A stretch of 64,000 bases of DNA from Symsagittifera roscoffensis (Eukaryota > Xenacoelomorpha > Acoela > Convolutidae), in assembly GCF_963678635.1 (NCBI RefSeq), contig NC_087067.1, positions 49,964,233 through 50,028,232 on the forward strand. The letters run 5' to 3'. This document shows, piece by piece, positions 1 through 13,200 of this stretch. The notes under the pieces are model-generated. The model saw nothing but the letters and a program-made list of their open reading frames with translations. It did not search any database and had not been told where the DNA came from. The position numbers were made by a program, and so were the translations under genes. Position 1 is the first letter of the stretch. Each line of letters starts with the position of its first letter.

Positions 1-1995
1 AAACAGGAAAAACAAAGGTTTTTCAAAAACAGTGAACATAGTGTCAGCATCATCTTGCGTATAAAATTTTGACCAATCTGATGTTTTCACTGATTTTCTG
101 CATGCAATAGCTGAATAGTTCTTTTTTAAATCGAAAGTGTGTTTATTTTTTACAGGATAATTTTTGTTTAAGGTGAACTGCATAATTGTTAATTAAGTAA
201 GGTAGTCAGTTTTTATAGGACAGTCAAACACGAAAATATCGAATGTTTTTTTAAACTGTTTTTATAAATTATTTTATCAATGACTGATTTACCGATAGTT
301 CTTGCAGCTGTAATAATGTTACCTTTTGATAGACCATAAGCACATTGTATCGTACCCATTCATAGTTTTTGATCTCAGATAATTTAAATTATAGTCACCT
401 ATCAAAACTTTTACCTGAACCGTCTTTTCACTTTTTTGGCACTAATAGAACAGCCCTGAACTTTTTTTACAGCCTGAACCGTGTTTTCATTTTTTGGCAC
501 TAATAAAACAGCCCTAAACTTTTTCTGTTTTGTTTGGGTTGTCTGAGCCCTTTTCACTAGTTCTTAAATGTTATTTAACATGTGTCAGAGTGGCCTGAAG
601 ATGTTAACCATGTGTCACTAAACCTTGAAACCCGTCTTTTATTTACCCGTCTATGTATCTGAAGATGATTTTATTGAGACTTTGGCTATTTAAATGAAAG
701 AGTTATTAATTTGATTGAAAAGTTGGACATTTAGAGAAAATATTTTCGCATGATAGCATTGGACTCGGTTTTAGTGATACATAACCGGACAGTATAACTA
801 AAATGTGTTTTATAATGGTTTTTACAACTAAGGCATAAATTAAAAGAAAAACATTTTAAATAAAATAGTTCGGAATTTTATAAAGTTTCTTTCTGCATTG
901 AGACAAAGTATTTATATAAGCATTATGATTGGGCAACATTGATTGTAACAACAAGTATGATTGATTTTTCAAAAACAGTCAACATACTGTCAGCATCAGC
1001 TTGCGTATAAGTTTTTGACCAATATAATGTTTTCACTAATTTTCTGAATGTATTAGCTGAATAGTTTTTTTTTTCGAAAATGTATTTATTTGTCACAGCA
1101 TAATTTTTGTTTAAGCTGAATTGCATAATCGTTGTCAAGCAAGTTGATCATTTTTAAAGGACAGTCAAACACGAAAATATCGAATGTTTTTTTAAACTGT
1201 TATCATAAATTATATTATCAATGAGTGATTTACCAATAGTTTTTGCAGTTGTCATACTGTAACCTATTGATAGACCATAAGCACATAGTATCGTATCCAT
1301 TCTTTGTTTTTGATCTCTTTTCAGATAATTTAAAATATAGTCACCCACTAACTTGTAATTGCCTATGGCTGCTTCATCAGAAGCTTTTGCAAGCTGTTCA
1401 AGAAAGTCAGTATCTATACTTTTTTCTGAGGACAATAAGGTAAGTTCAATATTTTTGTTTGTCTTCGGTTAAATGAATTTCGATCCACAAATTTTCAATA
1501 CGAGAATCAGGTCTTAACTATGCTTTGACTTTTTTGGCACCAATAAAAAAAATCCTACACTATTTCTGTTTTGTTTGGGTTGTCCGTGACCCTATCAGAG
1601 CGGAAATTCTTAAAATGTTATTTTTTGGGGTTATATGTATCAGAGATATGTGAAGAATATTAGCCATGTGTCACTTAACCTTAAAACGCTGTCTATCTAC
1701 CAGTCTATTTATCTGAGGATATTTTTATTGAGACTTAGGCGTTAAATGAAAGAGTTTAAATTTGATTAGAAGGTTAGACATTTGTAGAAAATATTGTCGT
1801 ATGAAAGCATTTGACTTGATTTCAGTGATACATCATCGGATACTATAATTAAAATGTGTTTTATAATGTTTATTACAAATAAAGCAAAATTTAAAAGCAA
1901 ATAGTTCGGAATTTTATAAAGTTTGTTTCTGCATTGAAAAAAAGTGTTACTATAAGCATTATGATTGGGCAAGTATGACTGTAGCAAACTTGTGT
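1..1995. repeat. Tandem duplication, two diverged ~1 kb copies
   Basis: Positions 1 to about 950 and about 955 to 1995 are two copies of one unit in direct orientation. Matching landmarks occur in the same order: the stretch ending TTAGCTGAATAGTT (near 120 and 1060), the stretch coding the 1154-1435 ORF (near 225-400), the TTTTTTGGCAC(T/C)AATA stretch (near 435 and 1530), the GTTTGGGTTGTC stretch, and an end block with GCATTATGATTGGGCAA (near 920 and 1957). The copies differ by many substitutions and small indels, so the duplication is not recent. It lies just upstream of the first visible TBCEL exon, probably inside one of that gene's introns. Confidence 0.85.
1154..1435 (-). pseudogene. Unrecognised minus-strand ORF in the duplicated unit
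   Basis: A 93-residue open frame that resembles no family I recognise. It has no ATG at its upstream end. Instead it follows a good 3' splice site (CTTATTGTCCTCAG), so it looks like an internal exon. After an A-run near 1190 another frame carries the residues TFDIFVFDCP, and the same residues appear in the diverged first copy, which suggests the ancestral frame continued that way and that this copy has slipped by one base. In the first copy (about 225-400) the matching region has additional indels. Most likely a decayed gene fragment carried by the duplication. A repeat-derived ORF is the alternative. Confidence 0.3.
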
Positions 1996-2057
1996 GAAAT
2001 TTAGCTTTGCCGGTGTTAATTTGTGCTCTATTTGTGGGCAATAATGAAAGTGTTCAG

Positions 2058-5000
2058 GTACCTGTTTCTGGCGCATAACCATCTGACTCATATAGACATA
2101 TCACTGGAAGGAATCTTTCCTGACTTGGAGAGTCTGCACATTGCAGGCAACAGGATGAACAGTTGGGAGTGTCTGGACAGACTGAATGATCTGCCTGCTC
2201 TCACTTCTCTCAGAATGTACAACATACCATACTATGATGACTCTGCACCAGATCCAGCCATAAGGAGACTACTATGTATTGCCAGGTCAGTCAATTCTCA
2301 ATCTCATGGTCAATCTTTTCCCGCCCACTCTTAAGAAGATCATTTGTGAACAAATGCAACGCATTGTTCCAGGCACTACTAGAATCACTATCTCATTCAT
2401 TAGGTTGTTGAGGGGAGGGGAATGTTTTTCTTGTTCCTCAATTGTTCTTGGGTTTCATAATTGAAACTTCGGTTTACTGAACCTATAATAAAATTAATTA
2501 AAGTTGCCTTACAGAAATGACTAGAAGTCAGTCATGAAACAGATAAATTGAAATTTGTTGTGATCAACAGATGAGTAAATGAAAAAATTATTTTTTGTTT
2601 GCTCTGCTACAGCTTAAGATAAGGATAAAAATTTTGATGTAATTGTAGCACTAGTTTTAGTTTTCGACATCCCATTTGGACCGATCGACACTAAATTGTT
2701 TAAAAACGACTTTTTTTGCAAATATATGCTTTTTTTTGAAAGAAGAGTTCGCGCTGCCAGAAGTCTATTCTTGCTCGTGACTTCTGCGAAATTTCTTTAA
2801 AATAATGTTTGAAATATAGGGTAAGGTTGTTCAAATCTTCACCTTGATAAGAAGAGAAGACCCTTTCTGTTTACAAATATGGCTTAACTGATTTGAATTC
2901 GTTTTGTTCACAAATGTTTGATTTGAAATAAGCTTTCCTTTTTGAATGTAGGCTGAAGCATGTGACTACTCTGAATGGAAGTTTGGTGACATCTGACAAC
3001 AGAGTGGATGCAGAGAGATATCTAATCAGACACTACCTCGACACAGATCACACTGCCAAACCACAGAGGTCAGTGCGCGCTGCATCTAAACACAATGTCC
3101 TATACCAGTTTGTTGCGCTTTTTATCGATACATTACGAAGCCAAACTGCGCACTGGGTAGTCGCATAATTTGGTCTGTGTAGTTCTGTGGAATTCAGAGA
3201 CAGGTCCATAAGCAAGTCCAGTTTTGAAGTGCACAATGTCACAAGTGAAGCTTGTGTGATAGTATGAAATCTATTTTTTATTATTGCAGTATGTGCATAA
3301 GATCGATAACCATCTATTAAGTACAGCAAATGCTAAGGATATTATTACAGACAATTAAGTTACAAATAGCACTTCAGCTTCAAGGTATCATGGATCTTTG
3401 TTTTTTTTGTAGAAATTTCAATTTTTTTTCATGAAAATTTCTTGCTAAATCTGATATTAAGGGTTCAATCTAAAATTCGGGCGTGAAATTCTTCTCTGCA
3501 TAAGATGCTATTTGTTCCCATGCTTTGTTGAAAAGAATTCAGTTGAAAGAGTGAAAAGTAGTTTTCTCCTTTAAATAAACGGCTAATATCCTACTTAATT
3601 AGGGAAACCACTAGGGTTTTGCGTTAAATCTTTTTTTTGAAACTTTGAAATTAATGCATTTCGGTATCAGTACAATCAAAGGTTAAAATTTTGAAACAGG
3701 TGCATCCAGCATTAGCTGGGCCACTAGTTTACCTCCAAGCGACCGTGGCGCAAATGTGAGGACGTGAAACTCCTAATCAACAGGTAGGAGATTCGAATCC
3801 GGAACATTGAAATAGGTTTTTTTGATCGAATCTTTGCTGCGTAGCATTGGCAATTTGTTAAGAAACCGCAACTGCTTTATTGGTGGATAGTGTAAGTAAA
3901 ATTACTAGTGGTTGTGGAGCAGATATGAGAACGTGTTACTCCTCATCTTAGCCAAAATTTTTCCCAAGCTGTACTTTTATTCTTTTCCTTTTTTCTGATT
4001 TCATTTTGTTTTGCCTATTCAGAGCTCTTTTTGCATTTTCCTCGATTGTGTTTGCGAAGCTCAGCTTCGTCTCTGTGTTAAAATTCGAAAGTTGAATTTT
4101 TTTTTCAAAAATGAAGTCTTTTCCAACTCTCAGTTGGCTATGTTCAATTTCATTCAATTCGAAATTCGACTGAAGTTGGAAGTAAAAAACATTGTTTATG
4201 TTGGTTATTCCAGGTTTGACTACAAAACTTTTTCTCTTGATTTTGAATAAACCTCAATATCATAACACATCTTCAGACTCTCATGACGGACATTTGTCAT
4301 ATCGCAACGAAGAATAACGGTTAATGAAGAAGGAATGATTTCTCTTCTTTTCTATGATTTGTTTTGTTACTCCATGGTCTTCATTTCCATGTTTTTACGC
4401 TGTAGAGGAATTCGCTAACCTGTCTGCCAGTTTTTTTTTGCTTTTTTGCAGAATGTAACATCATAAATCGAGTAGCCACACCAATTTCTTATTTTTTTTA
4501 TTCTGGGAATACATTTACCACACTATCGAATCCATACTAAACAGCATTCTTAATTAAAACAATCGAAGAATCAATCGAGCTCTATCGAAATAGTTAAATT
4601 TGTCAATTAACGTGTTTTGAATCAGTTGGTTTTATCAAGAATGTACTTACATTGCTTTGCAGACTAGTATACTGTATTACCGAGCAGAAAGTTATCAATT
4701 GGATTTCCCAACGAAGTCAACGTTTTTGAACCCGAATAATGTTTGAACTTGATTAAACATAAGTGTAAGCGAACTGAAATTAACTCAAAAAAAGCAGTCA
4801 TGAATGAGTTGGTTTTTCTCACGAGTGAATTAGTGAACAGATTAATTGTTACGCTTGCAATTTGCATGGGTTATCAAATCGGAATGAAGACTTCTTTCTA
4901 AATAACAAATAGTTTAACGAAACCAGCTGACATGGACAATTTCATAAAAATTCAAGTTTAACTACTGTGTGGGAACTAGTTACTACAGGGTAGTTTCAGA

Positions 5001-6887
5001 GTGGATTTGAAACTTTTAAAAGTGTTTTACAAAATTGTTTTTATTTCGGCTCAACTGGTGTCTGCTCAAAGATGTCGGCCTTGTTTCCGCTTCGTAAGTT
5101 TTGTTCAATTGCTGATTTAAATTTAAAATTTCTTGCTTGGCATGCTTGCCGTGAAATCCTGTTTGATAAAATAGGCTTTATGTAAATGTATGGGGTTGGG
5201 TTTTGGAAAATATTATCGTTTTTTTTTGCAAAAACTCTACCGATTTTCAAAAAAGGGATTTTCATAATTTTTGTTAGATAAATAATAGTTTTTTTTGGAA
5301 AGTTCCAAAAACTTAAAAACTTTTGTTCTACTTAAGACAAACAATTAAGGTTTTGGGCAAAGTCCAATTTTTGAAACCACGCATTTCGTCCTGCATCAGT
5401 ATAGCAATTTCAACAATTATCAAACACGTACCTCTAGCTTTAATTGGGATCTAGGTGTCCGTCATCGAGACCTACGAAAGTTTTGGTTCACCTAGTTTTT
5501 TTTAAACTTTTTTTACTTGTGGTTTTATTATTGTGCTGTATCGCAAGTGGTGCGAAGCTCCGTATCGCCTTTGTGTTTATTAAACAAATAAATTGTTGTC
5601 GTTTAGATACCATGACCTGGTGAACAAGTACGGACAGCTGGGAAAACTGGTAGAGGTGGACTTGTCTCCTGTCGAGCAGATCACTCTGATGTTTCACTGC
5701 TCTGACATGGACATTTTTCCACGGGAGATCAAAGTGAAGCCATCCATGACTGTTTTGCAGCTGAAGACACAAGTGTCCGAAATCATAGGTGGGTCAGCCA
5801 CTATTATAATGTGCTCTTTTTTATTAGCCTCCGGTCCTGTTCAGTGCGGGACCAACCGTGGGGGAGGGTGGTGTCATCCATTTCACCGCAGTCGGTCCCA
5901 CCTTGAGGAGGCGGATGACGCTCGGACCCGTCCAACCGTAACCGAAGTCAGATTCAAACGCATGACACTCGTATTGAGATACGTGTGTCTAACCCACTTG
6001 GCCACGGCTGCTTGGAACGTATTATGGTCTCTGAACTGTTTTCGATAGAAGCATGGGCTAATATGAAGTGCATTTTTGAAAAAAAATCTTCGTTTAACGC
6101 GTTTCTTGAATTCGTTTTCATCTGATATGTTTTAGTGCAAAACATGGCCATTTGACTCTAGGGGTTATAAGATTTTTGCGAGGGGAGGAAGTGGGTTTTC
6201 GAAATCTTCTTTTGGGTCTCAATGTTCTACGAAAAGATAAAAGTCTCTAATGTAGCGTTCAATTTTTTGAAGCTTTTGGCCAGAAGATGTATTTTTTACG
6301 ACAAGCCCTTATTTACTGTACACTGGAGCCTGAAAATAGTTTGAGGATTGGTCGACCAAAAACTGATGTGAACTAGTTTTAAGGTGACCCTTCGTTAATT
6401 AAGAGCGACAAAATAGAATTGGGTGCAGGCGTCGGGACCTCTCCCTGAAATTGCGACCGATCAGAGGTTAATTCAATATTTTCGACTATAACAGATGATT
6501 TTTTTTCCCTGAGGCCATTTTAGAATAGAAGATTCTTTTGCATAGAAACTATTTTAAATGTACTAACTTTATTCGTTCTGTGTGAATAGTGAAAAATTAT
6601 TTACTTTTCTATCAAATTTTGCAGTGTTAAGTACATTTTTGGCATTTTTTTGCAAGAGATTGGTTGTTTTAGGACTGGCCGTGAAGGACTTCGAACTGTT
6701 TTACAAAGATGCGTTAGTTGCCGAGAAGTTTGGCCATGACAGTTCCTTCACACATCTGAAACTGATGTCCATACAACTGAGTACCATCTCAGGACTCACA
6801 GACCAGACAGAGTTGCATGCGAGAGTCACAGTGCAGCACCTCATACGCCAGGGAGTCAAGCTGAAAACGACCTCGAAACAAAATTAA
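2058..6887 (+). CDS. TBCEL: Tubulin-specific chaperone cofactor E-like protein (3' four exons)
   Basis: Exons at 2058-2285, 2952-3068, 5607-5788 and 6673-6887 join in phase to 246 residues and a TAA stop; earlier exons lie upstream of what can be recognised or outside the window. All three junctions are GT-AG. The first exon holds leucine-rich repeats (LAHNHL, FPDLESLHIAGN, LPALTSLRM). The second matches the family's IARL...LNGS and DAER segment. The third begins RYHDLVNKYGQL and starts a ubiquitin-like domain that the fourth completes (DFELFYKD). Vertebrate TBCEL has the same order and near-identical landmarks (RYHELITKYGKL, AEVDLRP), while TBCE carries a CAP-Gly domain that is not visible here. 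TBCEL is known to destabilise tubulin in the cytosol. Introns are 666, 2538 and 884 bases and hold repeat sequence, including SINE-like pieces. Confidence 0.9.
3133..3210. repeat. Dispersed repeat, copy 1 (mate at 51228)
   Basis: The stretch around GCCAAACTG(C/T)GCACTGG, continuing through a TGTGTAGTTCTGTGGAATTC-like segment, recurs at about 51228-51300 with mostly matching bases. A shorter related piece occurs near 63117. It lies in the second visible TBCEL intron and looks like an old non-autonomous interspersed repeat. Confidence 0.55.
3739..3810 (+). mobile_element. tRNA-derived SINE-like head
   Basis: GCGACCGTGGCGCAAATG resembles a tRNA A box and GATTCGAATCC near 3790 resembles a B box, spaced as in a tRNA. 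No complete cloverleaf with pairing acceptor ends is visible, and a second weaker A-box-like piece (GTGGTTGTGGAGCAGATATGAG) follows at about 3908. This fits a degenerate SINE in a TBCEL intron better than a working tRNA gene. Confidence 0.45.
5825..6011 (-). mobile_element. tRNA-Ser-like SINE in TBCEL intron
   Basis: Read on the minus strand from 6011, the sequence opens GCAGCCGTGGCCAAGTGGGTT, close to the 5' half of a serine tRNA with an A box, followed by GTTTGAATC as a B-box-like site near 5950. The body down to about 5825 is GC-richer than the surrounding intron and contains matching GGGACC / GGTCCC segments that can pair. The tRNA-like head, unrelated body and intronic location support a SINE. 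Confidence 0.6.
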
Positions 6888-9800
6888 ACCAGAACCACAG
6901 AGCAGTTGTACAGAACGGGAAGGAAAGGAGAGATCGCAAATTCCAAAACTCGAAAAAGTACAGAAATTTGGTAATGAAGCTGATTTGGATGACGCTCACT
7001 GCATGTTTGCTGGCCTTTGTGAGACACTTTTAAGCAGAAGCGCCAATACACAAGTTTTGAGTTTTTATTTTAAAAAATGGCTCAAACGAACAATAATGAC
7101 GAGGTTCAGACAGTCGAAAAATTTCAATAATACGACTCATTTTTGTTTTTTTATTGACATGATGAAAAACTAATCAGGCTGAAACCTATTAAAAAGAAAT
7201 TGGCGCTTGTAGCACATTAGTAATTGTGTGTACATTTCGTGGCTTATTTTTGAGTGATGTTAAATAGATAGTCGGTTTTAAACTTCTCTTCGTTATTTCT
7301 CTGCTTAGCAGAACCTTAAAATAATGCGCAATTAGTTTGAATTTGAATGACTTAATTGTGTGGGAATAAAATTAAATGACCATAGCTGAAGCTAGATTCT
7401 GTTCATTCTGTAGTGCTTAGGGGTTTATAGCATCATCGGCTTTTTTCCTCTTTCGTTTTGGTGATTAGAACTTCGGTTTACAACCTCGGTTATTGAGAGT
7501 TATTATAAGTGATATAACACATTGACGGTTGAACTCGAAATTTGTAACCACGTGAACAGAAATCCAGTTTACCAAAAAAAACGATTCGAGGAAAAGAAGC
7601 CCCACCATTCAATATACTAGCTAATGTCTTCCTGTTTTCTCTTTGTAGTTTCTCTTTATTTCTTTCTCTGACCATATTCTCACTCGTTTGTAAATTGTAC
7701 ACTAATTGTATAGTATCTTCTCACTTTTTAATGCTCTTCACCCTTGTAGACTAACCTTTGCCATGTTTTAAATGACGAATACAAATGAATTGATACTGAT
7801 ATTAGCTACTGTTATGCAATCGTAATTGATAGAACTCATTGCCAGGGATATTATGATGTGATGATAGAATAGAAACTCTATTTGTTCCTGTCTCAGCCTG
7901 TGCTTTAGTTGGTGTAAAGTTAGTAGTGGTAGTTGAGAAAATAGATGTCGTTTCTTCTTATCGCCTCTCATCGCCTCATGATATTTATTTCCTAATATCA
8001 ATTTAAGTATTTCTTTCTCTTTTCAAAATCAATATTGGTGAAGTACAGTTTCACTCAAGGTTCGAAGCAAATTAACAATTACTTACCAGTTCAAGAAAAA
8101 ATCCAAGTTGTAGAAATATTACATCAGCCCAAGAAAATGCCCACAGTCGAATGTCCATATATATAAGAGACAGTTCAATTAAATTAAGGCCACGCATATG
8201 AAAAAAATGATTTATAGAGAAATATTTATACCATTTTAGTCACATTCAAACCATCATATTTTAGCGAATATTGATCGATCATAGGTGAAATAAATATATA
8301 TTTTTTTAGAAATTGTGCTCAAGGCATCATAATGTTTCAGAAAGCGATTAACCACTTCAAACACGATTGATTTCTTGTTTTCTTGAGGGTGGGAACAATG
8401 ATTCAGATGAGGATTGCCTGAGTTCAAAAAAACAAACGGGTGAAAAAAAAATGAAACCCATAAATCCATTTAAAAAGCATTATACAAAAAGTGAATAACT
8501 TTTATAATCGAGTTCTGAAGCATATAATCTTAGCTTTTGAATGTGCAAAAAAGAATAGGAAACTTTAAATTGCGAAATTTTCTTTTCAACCAAAAAAGAA
8601 ACTTTTCAAGCTGTTTGAGTATTCGTTGATAATCCTCTTGAAAAAAAAACAGGGCAATTTATCCGAGTCGATGTTTTTGTGATGACTTCCCCTATACAGA
8701 TGAAATGTTTTTGTACAGAATAAAGAAAAAAATAATCAAAGAAGTTGCTTTTTAAGGTCAAAAGAAGTTAAATCTTGGACAGGAGTTTAATGCAATTCCT
8801 TGTAAGACTTTGGCGTGAAGTTTCATTCGGCCTTACTAGGGTGTGGGGATGTGAAAATCTTGGCGGGATTTCCGTGACAACATTTTTTGGGAAGTCTAAC
8901 TGGGTTGTGCACTCTTAGTGCTTCAGATAACAATAAGTAGATATCACTAATGGTTTAAATGATGAAATTAATTTCAAACAGACTTGCTTGCAAAAGTGAA
9001 CAAAATGTAAAGTACGTGAGTTTTTTTAACTTTTCAGCGTGGTCATTTTGAAAACATGTGTTTTTACCCATATATTGGTGGCTACCACTTGGAGAAGATC
9101 TTAAAACTTTTTAGGCGACAGAAAGCCTTTTTTGCAGAAGTCTTTTGCATAATTTTCAAAATTCTGAAGTTTTGAAGCTCCTGTTTGCCATTTTTTGCTT
9201 GTTCGCGAAGTCTTGTTGTTTTCATCAGCCCAATCGTTTTCTATCAAATTTTTTGCCAGTGGCTTGATAAAAAACGTGACAATTGAAACAATTCGGTTTT
9301 TTACCCTTTTCTGAAGAGCATTTTTAATGGAATGCTTTAGACAATTGATTGTAATCAACCAGCTCTGAGCCCTAAAATTTATTTAAGAACGCGCCACTTA
9401 TAATAATTTTGAACGTATTTTAGAAAGTTATATCAATCATTAAAATCTGAAAAAGTTTTTCACATTTTTTATGAGTTTGTTTTGCGTTTGTTTACTAGGT
9501 CTGAACATTGGAAACAACTTTAAAGGAACCGCCTATTCTTCAAAAATTCCAATCTGATATATGATCACCTCAGAATTGCAACTCATTTGATCAAATAATT
9601 TTGAAATGCAAAGCTGCTTAACAGCAGAATTGTAAACGATCAGACGAAACAATATCAAAACAGCCGACTACTCAACAAGCAGAGCAGAATGTTCTCACCA
9701 CAATTGAAAGCCCAATAAGGAGAAAAGAAAAACCCAAAATCTGCATAAAAGTTAGCTTTTGATTCAGTAAAAAAAAACGAAGAAGAACTGCGTGTGTATG

Positions 9801-10228
9801 CTTGAGTTTTTGCTCAATTTTACCCTCGTTTGGAAAAAGTTACTTTTAAAATTGTTTTTTGAAACTGTTTTTAGCATGCACGAATAGCAGTTAATAAAAC
9901 CAGGTCGTTGTTTATCCGAATGTTTTTTCTCTTTATTAAGAAAACCCGCCCAGAAGTTCTATAACTTATAGCCAAAGTACGAAGAAAAATAACAAATACT
10001 GGACTTTGGATTCTTTTATGTGTCCGATAATCATGATTTACTCTGTTTGGCATGTAAATTCTGAGATCTCAGTGCTTGTATGAACTGCATACATTAAATG
10101 TAGTTGTTGCATAAATAATCTTAGAGATTAAGTTCATTTGATTATTGTCTGTTCTACTTTTGCTTACAAGTTTTTGCTCAATTTTGCTTCATTTGAGAAA
10201 CTTTGAATTAAGATTTTCTGGGTTATCG
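6888..10228. other. Intergenic, no gene recognised
   Basis: AT-rich sequence between the TBCEL stop and the GPCR start. The short open frames on both strands have biased, low-complexity composition and no recognisable domain. AATAAA at 7365-7370 is a candidate poly(A) signal for TBCEL, about 480 bases after its stop. No promoter could be placed with confidence. Confidence 0.5.
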
Positions 10229-13200
10229 ATGGTTGTCAAAATGACTGAATTGGAACAAGTTGGCATTGGATTTACACTTGCATTCTGCTTACCTGTGACG
10301 AGATTGATACTTGGAATAATAATTTGTTATCGCAATTTCTTGATTTTTCACTTGCTTAGAAAAAAAGCCAAGAGGACGTCAACTGATACTCTAATTTTAT
10401 GCAATCTTTTATCCGACGGATTATACGGACTGCTGTTATTTCTTGCAATCCCTTTAAATATCCTTCACGTCTCGCTTCTGTTTGTAAGTAAATGAAGATG
10501 TTTCTGTTTGTAAGGAAATCAGATGACAGGAAACCGACGCAATAAAATTAACAAGAGAACAAAAATTTATTGTCCTGTGGCCTTGGAATGCAAATTATGC
10601 AAAATTTGCATTCTAAATATATTAGGATCCTTATTGATTTTTTCGAGAAAAGAACTCTTGTTGAAAATTTTTGATTGACTCATCAATTACTTCAACATAG
10701 TTTAGCCACTTCCAAACTAAAAGTTATCTTTTTTTTCTGGAGGAAACTTCATAATAAAAATGCAAAAAAACGTTAATAATTTCCTAAAATTGAAATAACA
10801 AACATCTTAAGCTAAAAAAACTTGATTGGTGATTCTAATGTATTACATGCTATAGAAAGTTGAGCGTAAGATTGATCCGTTTTTAAGTTAAGTAGTACAG
10901 CAACCAAAGGGTAAAGTTCGAAACAGTTGAATCTTCGAAGATATAGTCCCTCTAATGGCAGAAAACTCATGTGAAGTAAAATCGGCGGATCCCCCCCCCC
11001 CCAAATGGGAACATCAGTGGCTAGGTTTATGAAACTCATAGGACGGATACTAGAGATGATTTGACCCGGGCATGCAAAAATCCATAACACCCGGACCCCC
11101 CGGCGCCAAGTGATAACGGTCCCCGGAAGTGTAAATTGCCCTATCAGAACTCGGTAGATAGCGGTCGGAATGGAACCAAAATATAGTATCTTATAGGCCT
11201 AGTTAAGGGGAGCTTAAGTTTGGAAACCCAGACCCCTCAGACCACCACTTCCGGTTTTATGGCCTAAGTAAACAAACCCACCCCTAACTTCCGGAAGTCG
11301 TTTCTCGGCCTCCAATGATTGCAGGGAGCTGAAACTTGAAGGAATGATAGGTAGTGGCAAGATACATCTTGTATTATAATTTGAACCAAATCCGGCGGTT
11401 GGACCGGAAGGTATTAGCACTTGGAAAATAGGCAATTTGGACCGGAAATAGGCAATTCACGCAAAATATTGAGCCAGGGCATACCAATTTTTTTGCGGCA
11501 ATGGACATAAGATACGACCCCGAAAAAAGACCCCTCGTGATTGAAACCCCTCCAGTGACTCCTTCCGGTGTTAATAGCTTTTTCCCGGGAAAAGTGACAA
11601 TGGACCTTAGAAATGGGATAACTTGGGAAGTATTAACGGGATATGGATGAAACTTGGTAGTTAGGACCCCCATGAGATTCTGAACCCAAATATGGAAGTT
11701 TGACCCCGGTCGACCGCTGGGTGACCTTAAGTTGACGTTTGGACTTTTTGACCCCAAAATTGCAGGGAAAGCCCCAATATTTAAACCGGAAAGTGGCGTA
11801 TTCACCAACCCAACCCCTGGAAACGAAAATTGGTCACCTTGCTAAAATTTGGGAGGAAACTTAAATATATTGGGAAATGAGCAGAAGCTGATAGAGATAT
11901 AGCTTTTACTTTACAACATTGGAGTAGAGGATTTAATTTAAAGTGGACTTGGTAAACATTGGGTTCAATTTAGCTCGACGAAGGATCTATTAATAGCAGT
12001 TCAACTAGACTAAAGAAAAGTAGTCCCAGAGTAATCTAATAGTAATAGGACCGCGGCATGAGAGTTAAGTTTCCTAAATATTATGAATGGACGGGGAATT
12101 TACTTAGCTTTCCGGAGATGAATTTTTGGTTTAATTTGACCCCTGATAGACGAACTACGTTCCCCTGATAGCTAGAAGGTCGGGATTGGAATAGAGTACA
12201 GATAGAAAAATTAGATGCCTGAAATGAATTAGCTACCCATAAAAAGGGTCTCCCACTACCCTTGGGAGGTCGGAACGTTAACGGGATAATTGAAATAAAG
12301 ACCTTTGGAGGATTACTGAGTAAACATAGCATGGATTGGAGGTTGAGTTGAACTTGAGAGCTGAAGTTCACAGAGTTCAGGAATTGGTTGAAAAAGTTTG
12401 ATGCAAGGCGAAAAGGAGGGTCTTAGGGAGTTCTCCAGACGAGTCCGTTCCCTTGGGGATCTAGCCAATGTGAACATTGGAGCCCAAGCTAGAGATGACA
12501 TGAACCGTGAGCAGTTCATCGACGAGCTGTTTGATGTGGAGCTCCAAGACCAGCTCCTGCGGCAAGACTTGGAGAGCCTCGCTCAGGCCGTTGCTCGGGC
12601 CCAAGCCCTAGAGCAAGTCAACAAGACGTCACGGGCCAGAAACAGAAAGAGGCTGCATTTCGCGAGAATGGCCGAAAATTTACCAGAGCAGGGGGCAGAG
12701 GCGAGCCGCAGTGCTGGTGGACAGAACAGTCGGCTGCCACTTATAGGGGCCAATTCCGGACGACAGCAGGCAGGCACTGACCCCCGAATCGACCAATTGG
12801 TGAGTGTCCAGAGTAATCTTTTGACACAGATGCATAATATGGCGTCTATGATGGGTAGGTTTGTCAATTCTATTATTCCTGCCTCCCACCCGGAGATTTT
12901 ACCCCGCCCTGATCAAACCCAACGACCCAGGCAGCTCTATGATCCTTACCCCGGCCAGGATAGTCGGAGTTACCAGAAAAGTGGAGTCGGACGCTAGAGG
13001 GTGAAGAGACAGGTACCTCGTGGCAACTGCTACGCATGTGGCCAGCCAGGACACTTCGCGAAGGAATGCCCCCAGAAGACCGCGGACCATTTAAACTACC
13101 AAGGGCCGGGACAGTGAGCGGATACCCAGGAGGTTTTGTCCCGGCCGACTTAAAAAACCAACAGTCGTACCGTAGGAGTCCCACTCCTAGCGGCTCGACC

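Noticed and set aside
3739-3810. Possible working tRNA gene
   Set aside because: A- and B-box-like words are present but acceptor and anticodon stems do not pair, and a second degenerate head follows; a SINE relic fits better.
7490-8469. Several minus-strand ORFs after TBCEL
   Set aside because: Short, low-complexity and without splice or start support.
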